From: Alishewanella jeotgali KCTC 22429
Lineage (GTDB): Bacteria; Pseudomonadota; Gammaproteobacteria; Enterobacterales; Alteromonadaceae
Assembly: GCF_000245735.1 (NCBI RefSeq)
Contig: NZ_AHTH01000005.1
Span: 124,001-188,000, forward strand
DNA: 64,000 nt
Reading direction: 5' to 3'
Part shown: positions 34,883-44,686 of the stretch, piece after piece
How the letters are laid out: each line of letters starts with the position of its first letter
How positions within the stretch are numbered: position 1 is the first letter of the stretch
The notes under the pieces: generated by a model
What the model saw: the letters and a program-made list of their open reading frames with translations, nothing else
Databases searched by the model: none
Told to the model about the DNA's origin: nothing
Translations under genes and position numbers: made by a program

Positions 34883-34933
34883 GGGGTCAGGTCTTGCTTT
34901 TTGCTTATAAAGCAAAAAGCAAGACCTGACCCC
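34883..34933. repeat. RAYT-associated palindrome, copy 3 (perfect, 51 bp)
   Basis: Perfect 24-bp arms beginning GGGGTCAGGTCTTGC around an ATA loop. It lies between the convergent DUF5610 and ytfL genes, where its transcript hairpin could act as a bidirectional terminator. Confidence 0.95.
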
Positions 34934-34938
34934 AGAGT

Positions 34939-36222
34939 TTACTCTATCCGCGTGACTAACAACTGGTCGATTTTGTAACTGTCGATATCAACCACTTCGA
35001 ACTTATAGCCGCCATGCAGCACAAAGTCAGTGCGTTTTGGGATCTTACGCAGGCTATACATCATAAAGCCAGCAATGGTTTCGTAATTTTCCGCATCAGG
35101 GAAGCTATCAATGCCCAGTACCCGCATAACATCCGCTAGTGGTGTTAAGCCTTCCACCAGCCAGGAGTTGTTATCCCGAGCCACGATTTGATCTTCTTCT
35201 GAACTCACCAACTCACCCATCACAATACTCATCACATCTTTTAGCGTGATAATACCGACCACCAGTGCGTATTCGTTCAGGATAATCGCAAAATCGATAC
35301 CTGCCGATTTAAAATGTTCCAGCACTTCGTACAGTGACAAAGTATCCGGAATAATCAGTGGCGCCCTGACTATACCCTCTTTGCTCAAAGAAATGGGCTG
35401 GTCATGTAGCACCTGCATTAAAATGTCGCGAGTATCAACATAACCAACTACCTGATCCAACACCTTGTCGCATACCAGAAATTTGGCATGTGGATGCTCA
35501 GCAATCTTGGCTTTGATATTGTCTTGTGATTCATCTTTAGTGAAGAAAATCAGGCTCTCACGCGCGGTCATCGCCGACGTAACGGTGCGTGACTCCATAT
35601 CAAACACGTTTTCCAGCAGTTGATGCTCGTGCTCCTGTAATACCCCTGCTTGAGCACCAGCGTCCATCATTGCCATAATATCGTCCGGCGTAATGTCATC
35701 TTTGCGCATCGTCGGCACTTTAAACAAACTAAAAATCAGGTTTGCCAGACCATTAAATAACCATACAAAGGGCCGCAAGATCACCAGTAACATTAGCATC
35801 GGCGATACGATACGCAACGCGATTTGCTCAGGCGCAATCATCGCTAGGCGCTTAGGCATCAGATCGGCAAATAAAATAAACAAGGACGTGACAAAAAATA
35901 CCGAAAAGGTAAAGGCCGCAGGCTGCACCCAGGGCTCTGAACTAATTAATGCCAGCAAGCTGGAAAAATAAGGCGTAAAAGCCGATTCACCAAGAATGCC
36001 ACCGAGGATCGCGACGGCATTTAAGCCAATTTGCACCACCGTAAAAAAGTTACCCGGATGTTCCTGCAACTGCAGCACTTTTTCCGCCCGCACATCGCCT
36101 TCGGTTGCCAGCATTCGCAGCCGCATCTTGCGCGAGGCGGCCAAGGCAATTTCAGAGATCGAAAAAAACGAACTGGCAGCCACCAACAAAAACATCACCA
36201 GCAAGTATTCAAGGGTTGTCAT
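34939..36222 (-). CDS. ytfL: CNNM/CorC-HlyC family protein, YtfL (PaeA-type)
   Basis: A 427-residue inner-membrane protein. The DUF21 membrane domain (residues 1-190; FFSISEIALAASRKMRLRML, ENPG-like EHPGNFFTVVQIGLNAVAILGG split by family convention) is followed by a tandem CBS pair (about 215-340) and a C-terminal CorC_HlyC domain (SWLVEGLTPLADVMRVL; FEVVDIDSYKIDQLLVTRI). I recognise strong similarity to E. coli YtfL, reported as PaeA, a cadaverine/putrescine exporter. Role in this organism is inferred from that. Confidence 0.9.
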   Translation of the reverse strand: MTTLEYLLVMFLLVAASSFFSISEIALAASRKMRLRMLATEGDVRAEKVLQLQEHPGNFFTVVQIGLNAVAILGGILGESAFTPYFSSLLALISSEPWVQPAAFTFSVFFVTSLFILFADLMPKRLAMIAPEQIALRIVSPMLMLLVILRPFVWLFNGLANLIFSLFKVPTMRKDDITPDDIMAMMDAGAQAGVLQEHEHQLLENVFDMESRTVTSAMTARESLIFFTKDESQDNIKAKIAEHPHAKFLVCDKVLDQVVGYVDTRDILMQVLHDQPISLSKEGIVRAPLIIPDTLSLYEVLEHFKSAGIDFAIILNEYALVVGIITLKDVMSIVMGELVSSEEDQIVARDNNSWLVEGLTPLADVMRVLGIDSFPDAENYETIAGFMMYSLRKIPKRTDFVLHGGYKFEVVDIDSYKIDQLLVTRIE

Positions 36223-36259
36223 AATTAATCCGCTACAAAAAAGATTGGGGTTGTGGGGA

Positions 36260-36365
36260 TGGGGTCAGGTCTCGTTGGGAATGGGGTCAGGTCTTGCTTT
36301 TTGCGTATAAAGCAAAAAGCAAGACCTGACCCCATTCAGACCCCATTCAGACCCCATTCAGACTC
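36260..36365. repeat. RAYT-associated palindrome, copy 4, with flanking tandem GGGGTC units
   Basis: Palindrome at 36283-36333 with a GCG variant beside the loop. On its left is a partial unit GGGGTCAGGTCTCG (36260-36273). On its right CAGACCCCATT is repeated about three times. It sits between the divergent ytfL and TPR-GGDEF genes. Confidence 0.9.
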
Positions 36366-36481
36366 CATTTGGCCACATTTATTATACTGTATTTAGCATA
36401 ACTGACCGACGCTATTATCTGGACTTTATTGAAAAATTTAGTTACAACTACGCCTAATATATAGCTTGCTGCGATAATAAT

Positions 36482-38560
36482 ATGCTTAAGTCAGCGCTGA
36501 AAGTAGCCATCCTGTGTTGTAGTTTTATGACAACAGCAGTCTCTGTGCCTGCTTTGGCTTATAGTCAGGAGCTGGATAAGCCGTTGTTGGTCTTATCGGT
36601 AAAGGACGCGCAGGACCCCGCTCTGGAAGCCAAGCTCGACCGCTACCTCAATCTGGAGTTTCGTGAACCGGATGCTGCGGCAACGTTACTGCAAGACATT
36701 ATCAGCTCACTGCATAGCAATACCCCTATTGAAAGTTATGTCCGAGCGCAAACCTATCTGGTGCTGGCTAAACTGTTCAGCCGTGACAGTGCCGCACAAG
36801 CAGAGGCAACACAGCTGTTAGATGAGCTGCTGACGCTGACACACTCGCCTCTCACTGCCAATGCGCTAGTCGAAATTCAGGCACTAAAGCTACAAACACT
36901 GCTGAGCCAATCCAAACTCAACGAGGCCTATCTGCAAGCTGAAGCGGTGAATGAACTGCTGGCGGACGCCTCCAACCCCAGAGTACTGTACTGGGCGCAT
37001 GGGATGTTGGGCAATCTGGCGCGCACTGACGGTCAGTTTGAACAAGCGCTGCAACATTACAGCAGCGCCATGGATGCCTTGCTGCATCTTAACGACGAGC
37101 GGTTACTATTGCGGCGTTCTTCACTAAACTGGCAAACCGCCTTGGTCTATACCGAGTTAAAAAACTGGTCTCAGGCCCGTCCTTTGTTGGAAGGCTTGAT
37201 CGAAGAAGTAAAAAAACACGGTCAGGACGATTATCTCGGAGACCTTTATCTGGCACTTGGCTATGTGCTAAGTATGCAAAAAGATTATCAGGCCGCCGGC
37301 AAGATCAATCAACAAGGACATGACTTAGCCAGAGCACGAAACCAGCAGTCGTTAGCCCTCACCTTTATAAATAATCAGGCTTCTATTCTGATTGAGCAGC
37401 AACGCTATGCCGAGGCGAAAGCCATGCTGGAAGCTGCCTTGCTTGAAGCGGAGGAATTAAACGAGCCGAACACCTACCAGATTATGCGCCTAAACTTAGG
37501 CTATATCAGGGTCATGCAAGGCGATACCGCCGCTGGGTTGGCCCAAATGGAGGCTGCGTACGCTTACTATGAAGAGTTTGGCGTAAAATCAGAGCTAGAC
37601 GGCCATCTGGAATGGTTGGCCAAAGCCTACCGGGCCGCCGGCGATTATCTACAGCTTGCCGATACCCTGCAAAAACAAATGGCGCTGCGCGAAGAGCTGT
37701 TCTCTGAAAACAGGGAAAAGCGTATTAATGATTTGCAAAGCCGTTATGATATGAAGTCGCAAGCACAGCGTATTACCATTTTACAGCAACAAAATGAATT
37801 ACAAGAAGAACTGATTAGAAACAAACAACTACAGCAACAAATCACCCTGCTGTTTATTATTTTAATGGGGCTGGCAGCCATTATGTTAGTACAGCTCTAC
37901 CGTAAGGTACGCCGCTCTAACTTGCGCTTACGGGAGATGAACAAGCAGCTGGAATACCAATCCTTGCGCGATCCGTTAACCGGCTTATTTAACCGTCGCG
38001 CCATGCAGGAGAAAATGGCCAAACGGCATCAGGAAACACAACCTGCCCGTTGTGCGTTGTTACTGCTTGATATCGACTTTTTTAAACATATTAACGATCA
38101 TTATGGTCATGCAGCCGGTGACGCCGTGCTAATTGAAATCAGCAAACGCTTGCAAACCTTATGTCTGGAATCCGAATTGTTGATCCGCTGGGGCGGAGAA
38201 GAGTTTTTGATTGTGTTGCAGCGTCCCGAGCAAGCCGACATTGACCAACTCTGCGCAACACTACTGCACAAGGTTTCAGAACTGCCAGTGCTGTTTGAAG
38301 GTAAGGAAATTCCTGTCACCATTAGTGGCGGCTTTATTAACCTGCCCTTTGCTCAGGTGCCCGAACACCAATTTAACTGGGAGCGGGTATTGCAAGTAGC
38401 CGATATGGCCCTGTACTTAAGCAAGGTAAATGGTCGTAACCAAATTAATCTGGTTACCGGCCTCTTGGCACCCTTTAGCGAGGCAGAGCCTCATCTGCAA
38501 TCTGATCTTTCCGGTGCGATCCGCGAAAATATGATCGAGCTGCACACCATCGCCGGCTAA
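36482..38560 (+). CDS. TPR-repeat diguanylate cyclase (GGDEF)
   Basis: A 692-residue membrane sensor enzyme. An N-terminal signal peptide (to about residue 28) leads to a periplasmic region of TPR-like helical repeats (about 90-410), a coiled coil, one TM segment (about 453-475), then GGDEF (about 500-660) with RDPLTGLFNRRAM and active-site RWGGEEFLIVL. The motif is intact (GGEEF), so c-di-GMP synthesis is expected. No RxxD inhibitory site is seen in the usual place. Four bases overlap the convergent antiporter gene end. Confidence 0.92.
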   Translation: MLKSALKVAILCCSFMTTAVSVPALAYSQELDKPLLVLSVKDAQDPALEAKLDRYLNLEFREPDAAATLLQDIISSLHSNTPIESYVRAQTYLVLAKLFSRDSAAQAEATQLLDELLTLTHSPLTANALVEIQALKLQTLLSQSKLNEAYLQAEAVNELLADASNPRVLYWAHGMLGNLARTDGQFEQALQHYSSAMDALLHLNDERLLLRRSSLNWQTALVYTELKNWSQARPLLEGLIEEVKKHGQDDYLGDLYLALGYVLSMQKDYQAAGKINQQGHDLARARNQQSLALTFINNQASILIEQQRYAEAKAMLEAALLEAEELNEPNTYQIMRLNLGYIRVMQGDTAAGLAQMEAAYAYYEEFGVKSELDGHLEWLAKAYRAAGDYLQLADTLQKQMALREELFSENREKRINDLQSRYDMKSQAQRITILQQQNELQEELIRNKQLQQQITLLFIILMGLAAIMLVQLYRKVRRSNLRLREMNKQLEYQSLRDPLTGLFNRRAMQEKMAKRHQETQPARCALLLLDIDFFKHINDHYGHAAGDAVLIEISKRLQTLCLESELLIRWGGEEFLIVLQRPEQADIDQLCATLLHKVSELPVLFEGKEIPVTISGGFINLPFAQVPEHQFNWERVLQVADMALYLSKVNGRNQINLVTGLLAPFSEAEPHLQSDLSGAIRENMIELHTIAG

Positions 38561-39987
38561 GCTAGGGGTTGATAGCGCCGCTTTAACCAAAGCGAACAAA
38601 AAAACACCCAACGCTGACGGCGGCCCAGTTGCTGCAACACGGCAGCAGCATATCGCTGAAGCCCATAATAAACCGGCACCGCCAATAATAGTGGCCAACT
38701 GGCAGCCCAGATAGCAGCAGGGGCCAATGCAACTAAACTTAGCCCGGTATAAGCCGCCAGCTCCAACGGCAGCCAGCTAACCCAGGCTGACGGCAGTGCC
38801 CCGCCCCAACTTAGTGTTAGTGCCGCCAAAGCCAACAGCAGTAACGGCAACCGCTGCAACCAGGGCATGCTATCAGCTACAGTGCGGCTCAACAGCTCAC
38901 GTTGCTCAACTCTAAACCGCATCAGCAAGTGACAAAGCGCCAAAGCCGTACAAAGCGCCCCCAAATACAAGCATAACGCCAACGGTAGCGCGGCGGCAGC
39001 AGTAGCTTGCTTAAGCGCCGCTTTTGCCATAGCACCACTGGTTAAAGGTAGCGCTGCCAAGCTAACCACAAAAAAGCCCAGTAATAACAAATCCAGCTGG
39101 CTTAACCGATAGCGACTGGCACTGCCGGCCAGTAAAAACAAGGCTCCTTTAGCAAAAGCATGATGAGCCGCATAAGCAACCAGCGCCGACAGTGCCAGCG
39201 CCTGCTGTTCGGGTACCAGCAACCAGCTGATACTGAGTAGCATTAACACATAACCAATCTGACTAACCGACGAATACGCCAGGATTTGTTTGCTCTTTTG
39301 TTGGCACAGCGCGGCCAGAGCACCAAAAATTGCCGACCCAAACCCCAACCATAACAAGCCCTGGCCCCACTGCTGCAATAAAGGGTCGCCGGCAGGCAAA
39401 AACAACCAGAGCCCAAAGATCCCGGCTTTGATCATCGCACCCGATAGCACCGCACTGGCAGCCGCAGGGGCTACCGGATGTGCTTGCGGCAACCATAGGT
39501 GCAGTGGAAAAAAGCCTGCCTTTAAACCCAAACCCAGTACAAAGAGCGCAATCGTCAGGTGATCAAGCGGCACAGTCTGCCAACTTTGCCAATCATACAG
39601 GCCTCCGGCGGCAGCAGCGCGCAGCACTAAAGCGCTAAATAGCAGTAATTCGCCAATAATGGCCAGTTGTAAATAGAGTCGCCCTGCCCGTCTCGCCTGC
39701 TTGCTACCACTGTGCAACACCAAACCGGCACCGGCCAAACTCATTATGCTAAACCCCAAATAAAAGCTCAGCGCATCCAGTGCGGTGATCAGCAACATAT
39801 TGCCAGCAAAACACAGCAGCATAAAAAGCCAGTACCGTGTCGCTTTTGGGTCTGCGGCCTGACTACTTAGGCTATAACCTAACGCCAGCACCCACAGTAT
39901 TAAACTGAATACCAGCCAACCCTGACTCACTACCGAGACTAACCCCAGGCCGGCACCAGGCCATAGCAGATGGCTTAAATCAATCAT
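38557..39987 (-). CDS. NuoL/M/N-like antiporter subunit (Mrp operon, third copy)
   Basis: A 476-residue proton-conducting membrane subunit with about 13-14 membrane segments. Typical motifs include GLGLKAGFFPLHLWLPQAHP (TM lysine and HLWLP) and KSKQILAYSSVSQIGYV. It is the most divergent of three antiporter subunits in this operon and closes it. I start at MIDLSHLLW (39987), whose ATG overlaps the upstream stop and has GGGAG before it. Its role, ion channel versus structural replacement for MrpA, is unclear. Confidence 0.88.
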   Translation of the reverse strand: MIDLSHLLWPGAGLGLVSVVSQGWLVFSLILWVLALGYSLSSQAADPKATRYWLFMLLCFAGNMLLITALDALSFYLGFSIMSLAGAGLVLHSGSKQARRAGRLYLQLAIIGELLLFSALVLRAAAAGGLYDWQSWQTVPLDHLTIALFVLGLGLKAGFFPLHLWLPQAHPVAPAAASAVLSGAMIKAGIFGLWLFLPAGDPLLQQWGQGLLWLGFGSAIFGALAALCQQKSKQILAYSSVSQIGYVLMLLSISWLLVPEQQALALSALVAYAAHHAFAKGALFLLAGSASRYRLSQLDLLLLGFFVVSLAALPLTSGAMAKAALKQATAAAALPLALCLYLGALCTALALCHLLMRFRVEQRELLSRTVADSMPWLQRLPLLLLALAALTLSWGGALPSAWVSWLPLELAAYTGLSLVALAPAAIWAASWPLLLAVPVYYGLQRYAAAVLQQLGRRQRWVFFCSLWLKRRYQPLA

Positions 39988-41491
39988 CAAAACTAAACTC
40001 CCGTTCGACAATCAGCTCACTCCAGCTTAATGGGCTAAGTTCGGTACTGGCAAAGAGCCCCATCAGTAGTATTAGCAGCATCGTAAAAACCGGTGGCACT
40101 AATAACATCCAATGTGTTTCCAGGCGTTGAGAAAACCGCTGCGGTGCTGGCCAGGCACTGTACTGCACGCCAAACCAAATCCGGTACACCACCGGCAAAA
40201 AATAGCAGGCATTTAACAGCCCAGAGAGCACAAACACCAGGATCAGCCAGGGTTGTGCCACTTCGGCCGCTCCCAGCCCCAGATACCATTTGCTGATAAA
40301 GCCTGCTGCAGGCGGAATGCCAATCATCCCCAGAGCACCCAGGGTAAACGCCACTGATGTAAGAGGCATCCGCCGGCCAACACCATTCAATTCGCGGATT
40401 TTATGGATCCCCAGGGTTTCGGCGTAGTTACCCGCACAGAAGAAGAGTGTAATTTTCATTACCCCCTGATGCACCAAATGTACCAAAGCGCCTACCGCCG
40501 CCAAAGGGCCCAGCAAGGCGACCCCGAGGGTAATGTAAGACACCTGACTAATGGTTGAATACGCCAGTCGCTTTTTAATATCCTGCTGTGCCAGAGCGCA
40601 CCAGGAACCAAACAAAATGGTAAAAGCCGCCAGGAACAGCAGCGGCCAGGCCAGGTCCAGGCTACTGACGACTTCTACCCCAAAGACGTCATACACCACC
40701 CTGACGATGCCAAAAGCCCCCGCCTTGACCACTGCCACGGCGTGCAGCAACGCACTTACCGGCGCCGGTGCCACCATCGCCTGAGGCAACCAACCATGCA
40801 GCGGAAATAACGCCGCCTTTACGCCTAAGCCCGCAATCAGTAACGCAAAAGCGACTTTTAGCAACGCGCCTTCGGTTGCCAGCAACGGCAGCACATAGCC
40901 ACCGGGGGTAAAATCCGGACTACCGGCCAATAAATGCAATAACGACACCCCAAGCATAAGCAATAAGCCACCACTGAGGGTATAAGCCAGGTAACGCCGG
41001 CCAGCGGCCAAAGACTGCGGGGTTCCGCGGTGCACCACCAACGGAAAGGTCGCCAGTGTCAGCAGTTCATAAAATAATAAAAAACTAACCAGATTACCGG
41101 CCAGTGCCAGCCCAACGGTAGCACTGACACAGAGACTAAAATAGCCAAAAAATCGTGAGCGCAGTGGTGAATTTTCTAAATACCCAATGGCGTAAATCGT
41201 CGTGGCTAACCACAACACCGACGACAACACCACAAACAACAGTGATAGTGCATCGGCGTGCAAAATTAAATCAGCACCGGGTAAAAACGCCAGCCGAAAC
41301 TCATAATTGTCACCAGCCTTTACCCCCTGCCACATCACATACACCAGCACCAGCTTAAGCACTACCCCCAGTAAATTTAAACTGGTGCGAAGTGCTACCT
41401 GCTGCTCTTTTAGCGTAAAGATCAGCAAGCCGGGCAATAGCGAGCTAAGTACAATCAGTAGCGGTAAGAACTCCAGCGACCAGGCTTGCAT
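39980..41491 (-). CDS. NuoL/M/N-like antiporter subunit (MrpD-like, second copy)
   Basis: A 503-residue antiporter-type subunit. Key features are ELLTLATFPLVVHRGTP with the TM5 glutamate, GLGVKAALFPLHGWLPQAM, ALLHAVAVVKAGAFGIVRV and DIKKRLAYSTISQVSYITLG. The start at 41491 shares its ATG with the stop of the upstream mrpD (TAATG) and has CAGGAG before it, so translation is coupled. Confidence 0.9.
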   Translation of the reverse strand: MQAWSLEFLPLLIVLSSLLPGLLIFTLKEQQVALRTSLNLLGVVLKLVLVYVMWQGVKAGDNYEFRLAFLPGADLILHADALSLLFVVLSSVLWLATTIYAIGYLENSPLRSRFFGYFSLCVSATVGLALAGNLVSFLLFYELLTLATFPLVVHRGTPQSLAAGRRYLAYTLSGGLLLMLGVSLLHLLAGSPDFTPGGYVLPLLATEGALLKVAFALLIAGLGVKAALFPLHGWLPQAMVAPAPVSALLHAVAVVKAGAFGIVRVVYDVFGVEVVSSLDLAWPLLFLAAFTILFGSWCALAQQDIKKRLAYSTISQVSYITLGVALLGPLAAVGALVHLVHQGVMKITLFFCAGNYAETLGIHKIRELNGVGRRMPLTSVAFTLGALGMIGIPPAAGFISKWYLGLGAAEVAQPWLILVFVLSGLLNACYFLPVVYRIWFGVQYSAWPAPQRFSQRLETHWMLLVPPVFTMLLILLMGLFASTELSPLSWSELIVEREFSFDD

Positions 41492-42909
41492 TACAGCTCC
41501 TGTTTTAACAAGGTCAGTAGCGGCAGACTGAACACCGCCATCACCCAAACCAATAAAGCCGGCAGTAGCGCCAGATATTGTGGCAAACGCTGTGGTGAGA
41601 AATCGGGGGCAGTAGGTGCCGCCCGGTCAAATGCTAACACCACAACCCGAAACACATAGGCTGCCGACAGTAAGGTTGCCACGACTAAGGCTAGCAGCCA
41701 AAAAAACTGCTGGCTTTGCCATAACCCCAGTAATAATGCCCACTTGGCCAGAAAGCCGCCGCTTGGCGGTAAACCAATTAAGCTGCCCCCCGCCACGGCA
41801 AAGGCAAACATTGCCAGTGGCATAGTTTGACTGGCCCCCTTTAGCTGCTCAACCTGTCTGGCACCAAGGGTATGCTGCAACTCACCGATAGCCAAAAAGC
41901 AGGCGGCCTTTGCTAACGCGTGCGACAACACAAAGAGCCACATTGCCGCCACAAATTCGGGCAAATTAAAGCGTAAGATAAAAGCCAGGGCTAAGGTGGC
42001 ATAACCCAGCTGAGCCACCGTGGAATACGCCACTAAAGACTTACTATAGGGGGTGCGTATCGCGGCTATCCCGCCAAACAGCATGGCGCCCAAAGCCGCT
42101 GACGCCAATAAATAGGCCGCTGCAGGCAAGAAGGCGGCCGGAGCCAGCGTCGTCCACAGCAGATATAAAATAAACAAGGGGCCTTTAACAACCAGGGCGG
42201 ATAACAACGCACTTACCGGTGCCGGTGCGCTGGCATGCGCCGCAGGCAACCAGAGATGCAACGGCCAGCATGCGGCCTTTAACATTAACCCCAGTGTCAT
42301 CAACGTTAACGCCACAGCATTCAGCCAGTTGGCTTCTAACTGCCCGGCCAGCATAGGAATATCCAGCACGCCATAGCCTGCGTAGATCAAGGCCACGCCC
42401 AACAAATAGCATAGGGAGGCAAACAGCGAATACAGTAAATAATCCAGCGCCGGGCGCAGTGCTTTATCGCCCGACAGGGTGACCAGCGCCACAGCGACCA
42501 TGCCTAACAATTCCAGACAGACATACAGATTAAACAAATCCCGGGATAGCCAAAGCGCCTGTAAACTGGCCAGCAGTAAGTTAGAAAGCGGCCAGAACGC
42601 TGCAGGCAAAGGATTACGCCGTTGTATCGAGCCGACATAGGCAGAAACCAGTAGATGTAATGTAACCGACACCAACAGCAATAAGGTGGTTAGGCCGTCA
42701 GCTTGCCAACGAATGGCCAGCAATGGGCCCCAATTGCCCAGAAACCATTGTTGTTCGCCGGATACCGTTACTTGCAATAAAAAGCTGACAGCCAGCGGCA
42801 GCAAGCCAACAGCCACAGCAAAGTGCAAAACCCGCGCCCGGCGCGGCCAAAGAAGCATTAGCAAGGCTGCCGCCAGCGGCAGTGTAACCAGTAATACCGC
42901 TGGCCACAT
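41491..42909 (-). CDS. mrpD: Mrp antiporter subunit D
   Basis: A 472-residue MrpD/NuoN-like subunit: VCLELLGMVAVALVTLSG, GLMLKAACWPLHLWLPAAHA, SALLSALVVKGPLFILY and YSKSLVAYSTVAQLGYATL. MrpD is one of the cation/proton-translocating subunits of the multi-subunit Na+/H+ antiporter. It overlaps mrpC by one base and is followed by two more antiporter-type subunits. Confidence 0.92.
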   Translation of the reverse strand: MWPAVLLVTLPLAAALLMLLWPRRARVLHFAVAVGLLPLAVSFLLQVTVSGEQQWFLGNWGPLLAIRWQADGLTTLLLLVSVTLHLLVSAYVGSIQRRNPLPAAFWPLSNLLLASLQALWLSRDLFNLYVCLELLGMVAVALVTLSGDKALRPALDYLLYSLFASLCYLLGVALIYAGYGVLDIPMLAGQLEANWLNAVALTLMTLGLMLKAACWPLHLWLPAAHASAPAPVSALLSALVVKGPLFILYLLWTTLAPAAFLPAAAYLLASAALGAMLFGGIAAIRTPYSKSLVAYSTVAQLGYATLALAFILRFNLPEFVAAMWLFVLSHALAKAACFLAIGELQHTLGARQVEQLKGASQTMPLAMFAFAVAGGSLIGLPPSGGFLAKWALLLGLWQSQQFFWLLALVVATLLSAAYVFRVVVLAFDRAAPTAPDFSPQRLPQYLALLPALLVWVMAVFSLPLLTLLKQEL

Positions 42910-43193
42910 TATTGCGGTCTCGCCAATAAGCGGCCAAGTAGCGCCAGCGCAAAGGCGGTGGCACTTACCGCAACCACCAAGCCGGTTAATACCAGGGCAT
43001 GTAATACACTGTCGGCCGGCTCACCATACAAAACCGGCCGGTACGCCAGGCTGACCATCAGCATAAAGATACCGGCGCCAATCACATTTAATGCCAAAAT
43101 CCGCCTTAATAATTCCGGGCCACGCCACAAACCGAGGCTGCCGACACCTAACAGCAAGGCCGCCGTGGCTAAATACAAATAAAAGCTAAGCAT
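42909..43193 (-). CDS. mrpC: Mrp antiporter subunit C
   Basis: A 94-residue NuoK-like three-TM protein: LGLWRGPELLRRILALNVIG, then GEPADSVLHALVLTGLVV, the usual MrpC signature with the DALVLTAIVI-like segment. I start at MLSFYLYL (43193), with AGGAG eight bases upstream; this overlaps the previous gene by eight bases. Confidence 0.9.
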   Translation of the reverse strand: MLSFYLYLATAALLLGVGSLGLWRGPELLRRILALNVIGAGIFMLMVSLAYRPVLYGEPADSVLHALVLTGLVVAVSATAFALALLGRLLARPQ

Positions 43194-44097
43194 CAGCAGG
43201 CTCCTGTTCAGGTTCACCCACCACCAGTAAAGCCAGAGTCAGCGCAATAGCCAGGGTGGCAAAGGTTTCAACCAGCAAAATAATGCCACCGGCTAAGGCA
43301 ACCGGCCAGCTCAGCCATACCAGCTGGCCGGGCAGCAGCAGGCTGGCCAAGCCAGCCATGACAAAAGCAATTAACCCCGCCAATACTAAGGTTCTGACGG
43401 CAAAATTCTGCCAGCTTAGCCAGGCAAGTTGTTGATTTAACCTTAAGATAACCAAACCCGATGCCAGCAAGGCCCCGGCCTGAAAGGCGCCACCCGGTGC
43501 CGCCGCCCCTCGCCACAACAGGTAAGCACTTAGCAACAATAACATTGGGCTAAGTAACCGGCTCCAGCTTACACTCAGTGACCAGCCTGCGTGCAGTGGC
43601 AACTGGCTTGGCACCTGGCGTGCCCCTAAGAGCGCCAGCAGTAACACCAATAACTCCAACAAGGTATCCCAAGCCCGGAAATTAAGTAATACCGCTGTTA
43701 CCGGATGGCTAACGCCACTGACGGCTAAGTGTTCCGCCACCCGCTCGCTGAGTTCAGTAGTCGGCTGGGCCGGGATTTGAAATACGCTATACAGTAACAG
43801 AGCACTTACCGCGGCGACAAAAACCAGGGGTAACCACAGCTTAGGTTTAGGATACCCGGCGTCACCGGCGTAGCGCGCCAACGCCGTAAAACATAAGGCA
43901 CCGGTTAATCCCGCACCAATTGCAGCTTCTGCTAAAGCCAAATCAGGCGCCTGCAAACGGGCCCAGGCCAGTGCCATCATAACCCCAAAGGCAATAAACA
44001 AAGTCACAGCATGCACCAACTGACGACTTAACATGGCAGCGCCAGCCAAAGTTAACAATAACGCACAGAGCACCACATCAAACAGCAGTAGGCCCAT
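43186..44097 (-). CDS. Fused DUF4040 (MrpA C-terminal/MbhD-like) and MnhB subunit
   Basis: A 303-residue protein with about nine membrane segments. Residues 1-80 match DUF4040, the NuoJ-like module normally at the MrpA C-terminus (VTLFIAFGVMMALAWARLQAPDLALAEAAIG in the family pattern). A linker with PVTAVLLNFRAWDTLLEL resembles MbhE, and the C-terminal third is MnhB-like (APGGAFQAGALLASGLVIL). In archaeal membrane-bound hydrogenases these are separate genes (MbhD, E, F). Here they are one protein while the large MrpA antiporter domain is absent from it. Confidence 0.85.
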   Translation of the reverse strand: MGLLLFDVVLCALLLTLAGAAMLSRQLVHAVTLFIAFGVMMALAWARLQAPDLALAEAAIGAGLTGALCFTALARYAGDAGYPKPKLWLPLVFVAAVSALLLYSVFQIPAQPTTELSERVAEHLAVSGVSHPVTAVLLNFRAWDTLLELLVLLLALLGARQVPSQLPLHAGWSLSVSWSRLLSPMLLLLSAYLLWRGAAAPGGAFQAGALLASGLVILRLNQQLAWLSWQNFAVRTLVLAGLIAFVMAGLASLLLPGQLVWLSWPVALAGGIILLVETFATLAIALTLALLVVGEPEQEPADA

Positions 44098-44414
44098 TAA
44101 TCCTCCTGCCCCGGATCAGCCGGTTCCACCGGGTTAGCCTGTTGTTCGTGACTAAAGCGGGCTAATAACTGACAGGAAACGGCGCCCGATCCCATCACCA
44201 CCAACCAGATCAGCAGCATCAAACAGGCTTCACGCCAATGACTTTGCAAACTCAAGCCGATAACCACCAGCCCCAAGCCCAGAGTGTCGGCTTTGGTAAC
44301 TGCATGCAAACGGGAGAAACTGTCGGCAAAACGTAATAGGCCCAGGCTGCCAGCCAAAAAAAATACCACTCCTAGCGCCAGCAATAGCCAACTGCAAAGC
44401 TGCAAAATACTCAT
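44097..44414 (-). CDS. mrpG: Mrp antiporter subunit G
   Basis: A 105-residue three-TM protein: GVVFFLAGSLGLLRFADSF then SRLHAVTKADTLGLGLVVIG, the classical MrpG/PhaG signature. It overlaps the next gene by one base and the previous by four. Confidence 0.93.
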   Translation of the reverse strand: MSILQLCSWLLLALGVVFFLAGSLGLLRFADSFSRLHAVTKADTLGLGLVVIGLSLQSHWREACLMLLIWLVVMGSGAVSCQLLARFSHEQQANPVEPADPGQED

Positions 44415-44686
44415 GGTGTTTTCCCAAGTGAGCGGGTATCAGCTCGCGACTTTCCCAGCCGCTGTACTAACGCAGCCGGCGCCGCTGCCGCCAGAATCGC
44501 AATTAACAGTGCCACATCTAGTAACGCAGGTAGCGCCAGTAGCTTACTTAGCACCAATAAAATGGCGACGCCGCTACTACCGAACAATTGAATGGTGAGC
44601 AGACGATCCAATAAGGTTGGCCCCTTAATTACCCGCCACAGCCCAAGTAACATAGAAAACAACAGCAGTAACAATACCAGTGTCAT
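44411..44686 (-). CDS. mrpF: Mrp antiporter subunit F
   Basis: A 91-residue three-TM protein with RVIKGPTLLDRLLTIQLFG and LPALLDVALLIAILAAAAP, diagnostic for MrpF (conserved RGPT..DR and D in the third helix). Overlaps neighbours by four bases on each side. Confidence 0.93.
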   Translation of the reverse strand: MTLVLLLLLFSMLLGLWRVIKGPTLLDRLLTIQLFGSSGVAILLVLSKLLALPALLDVALLIAILAAAAPAALVQRLGKSRADTRSLGKTP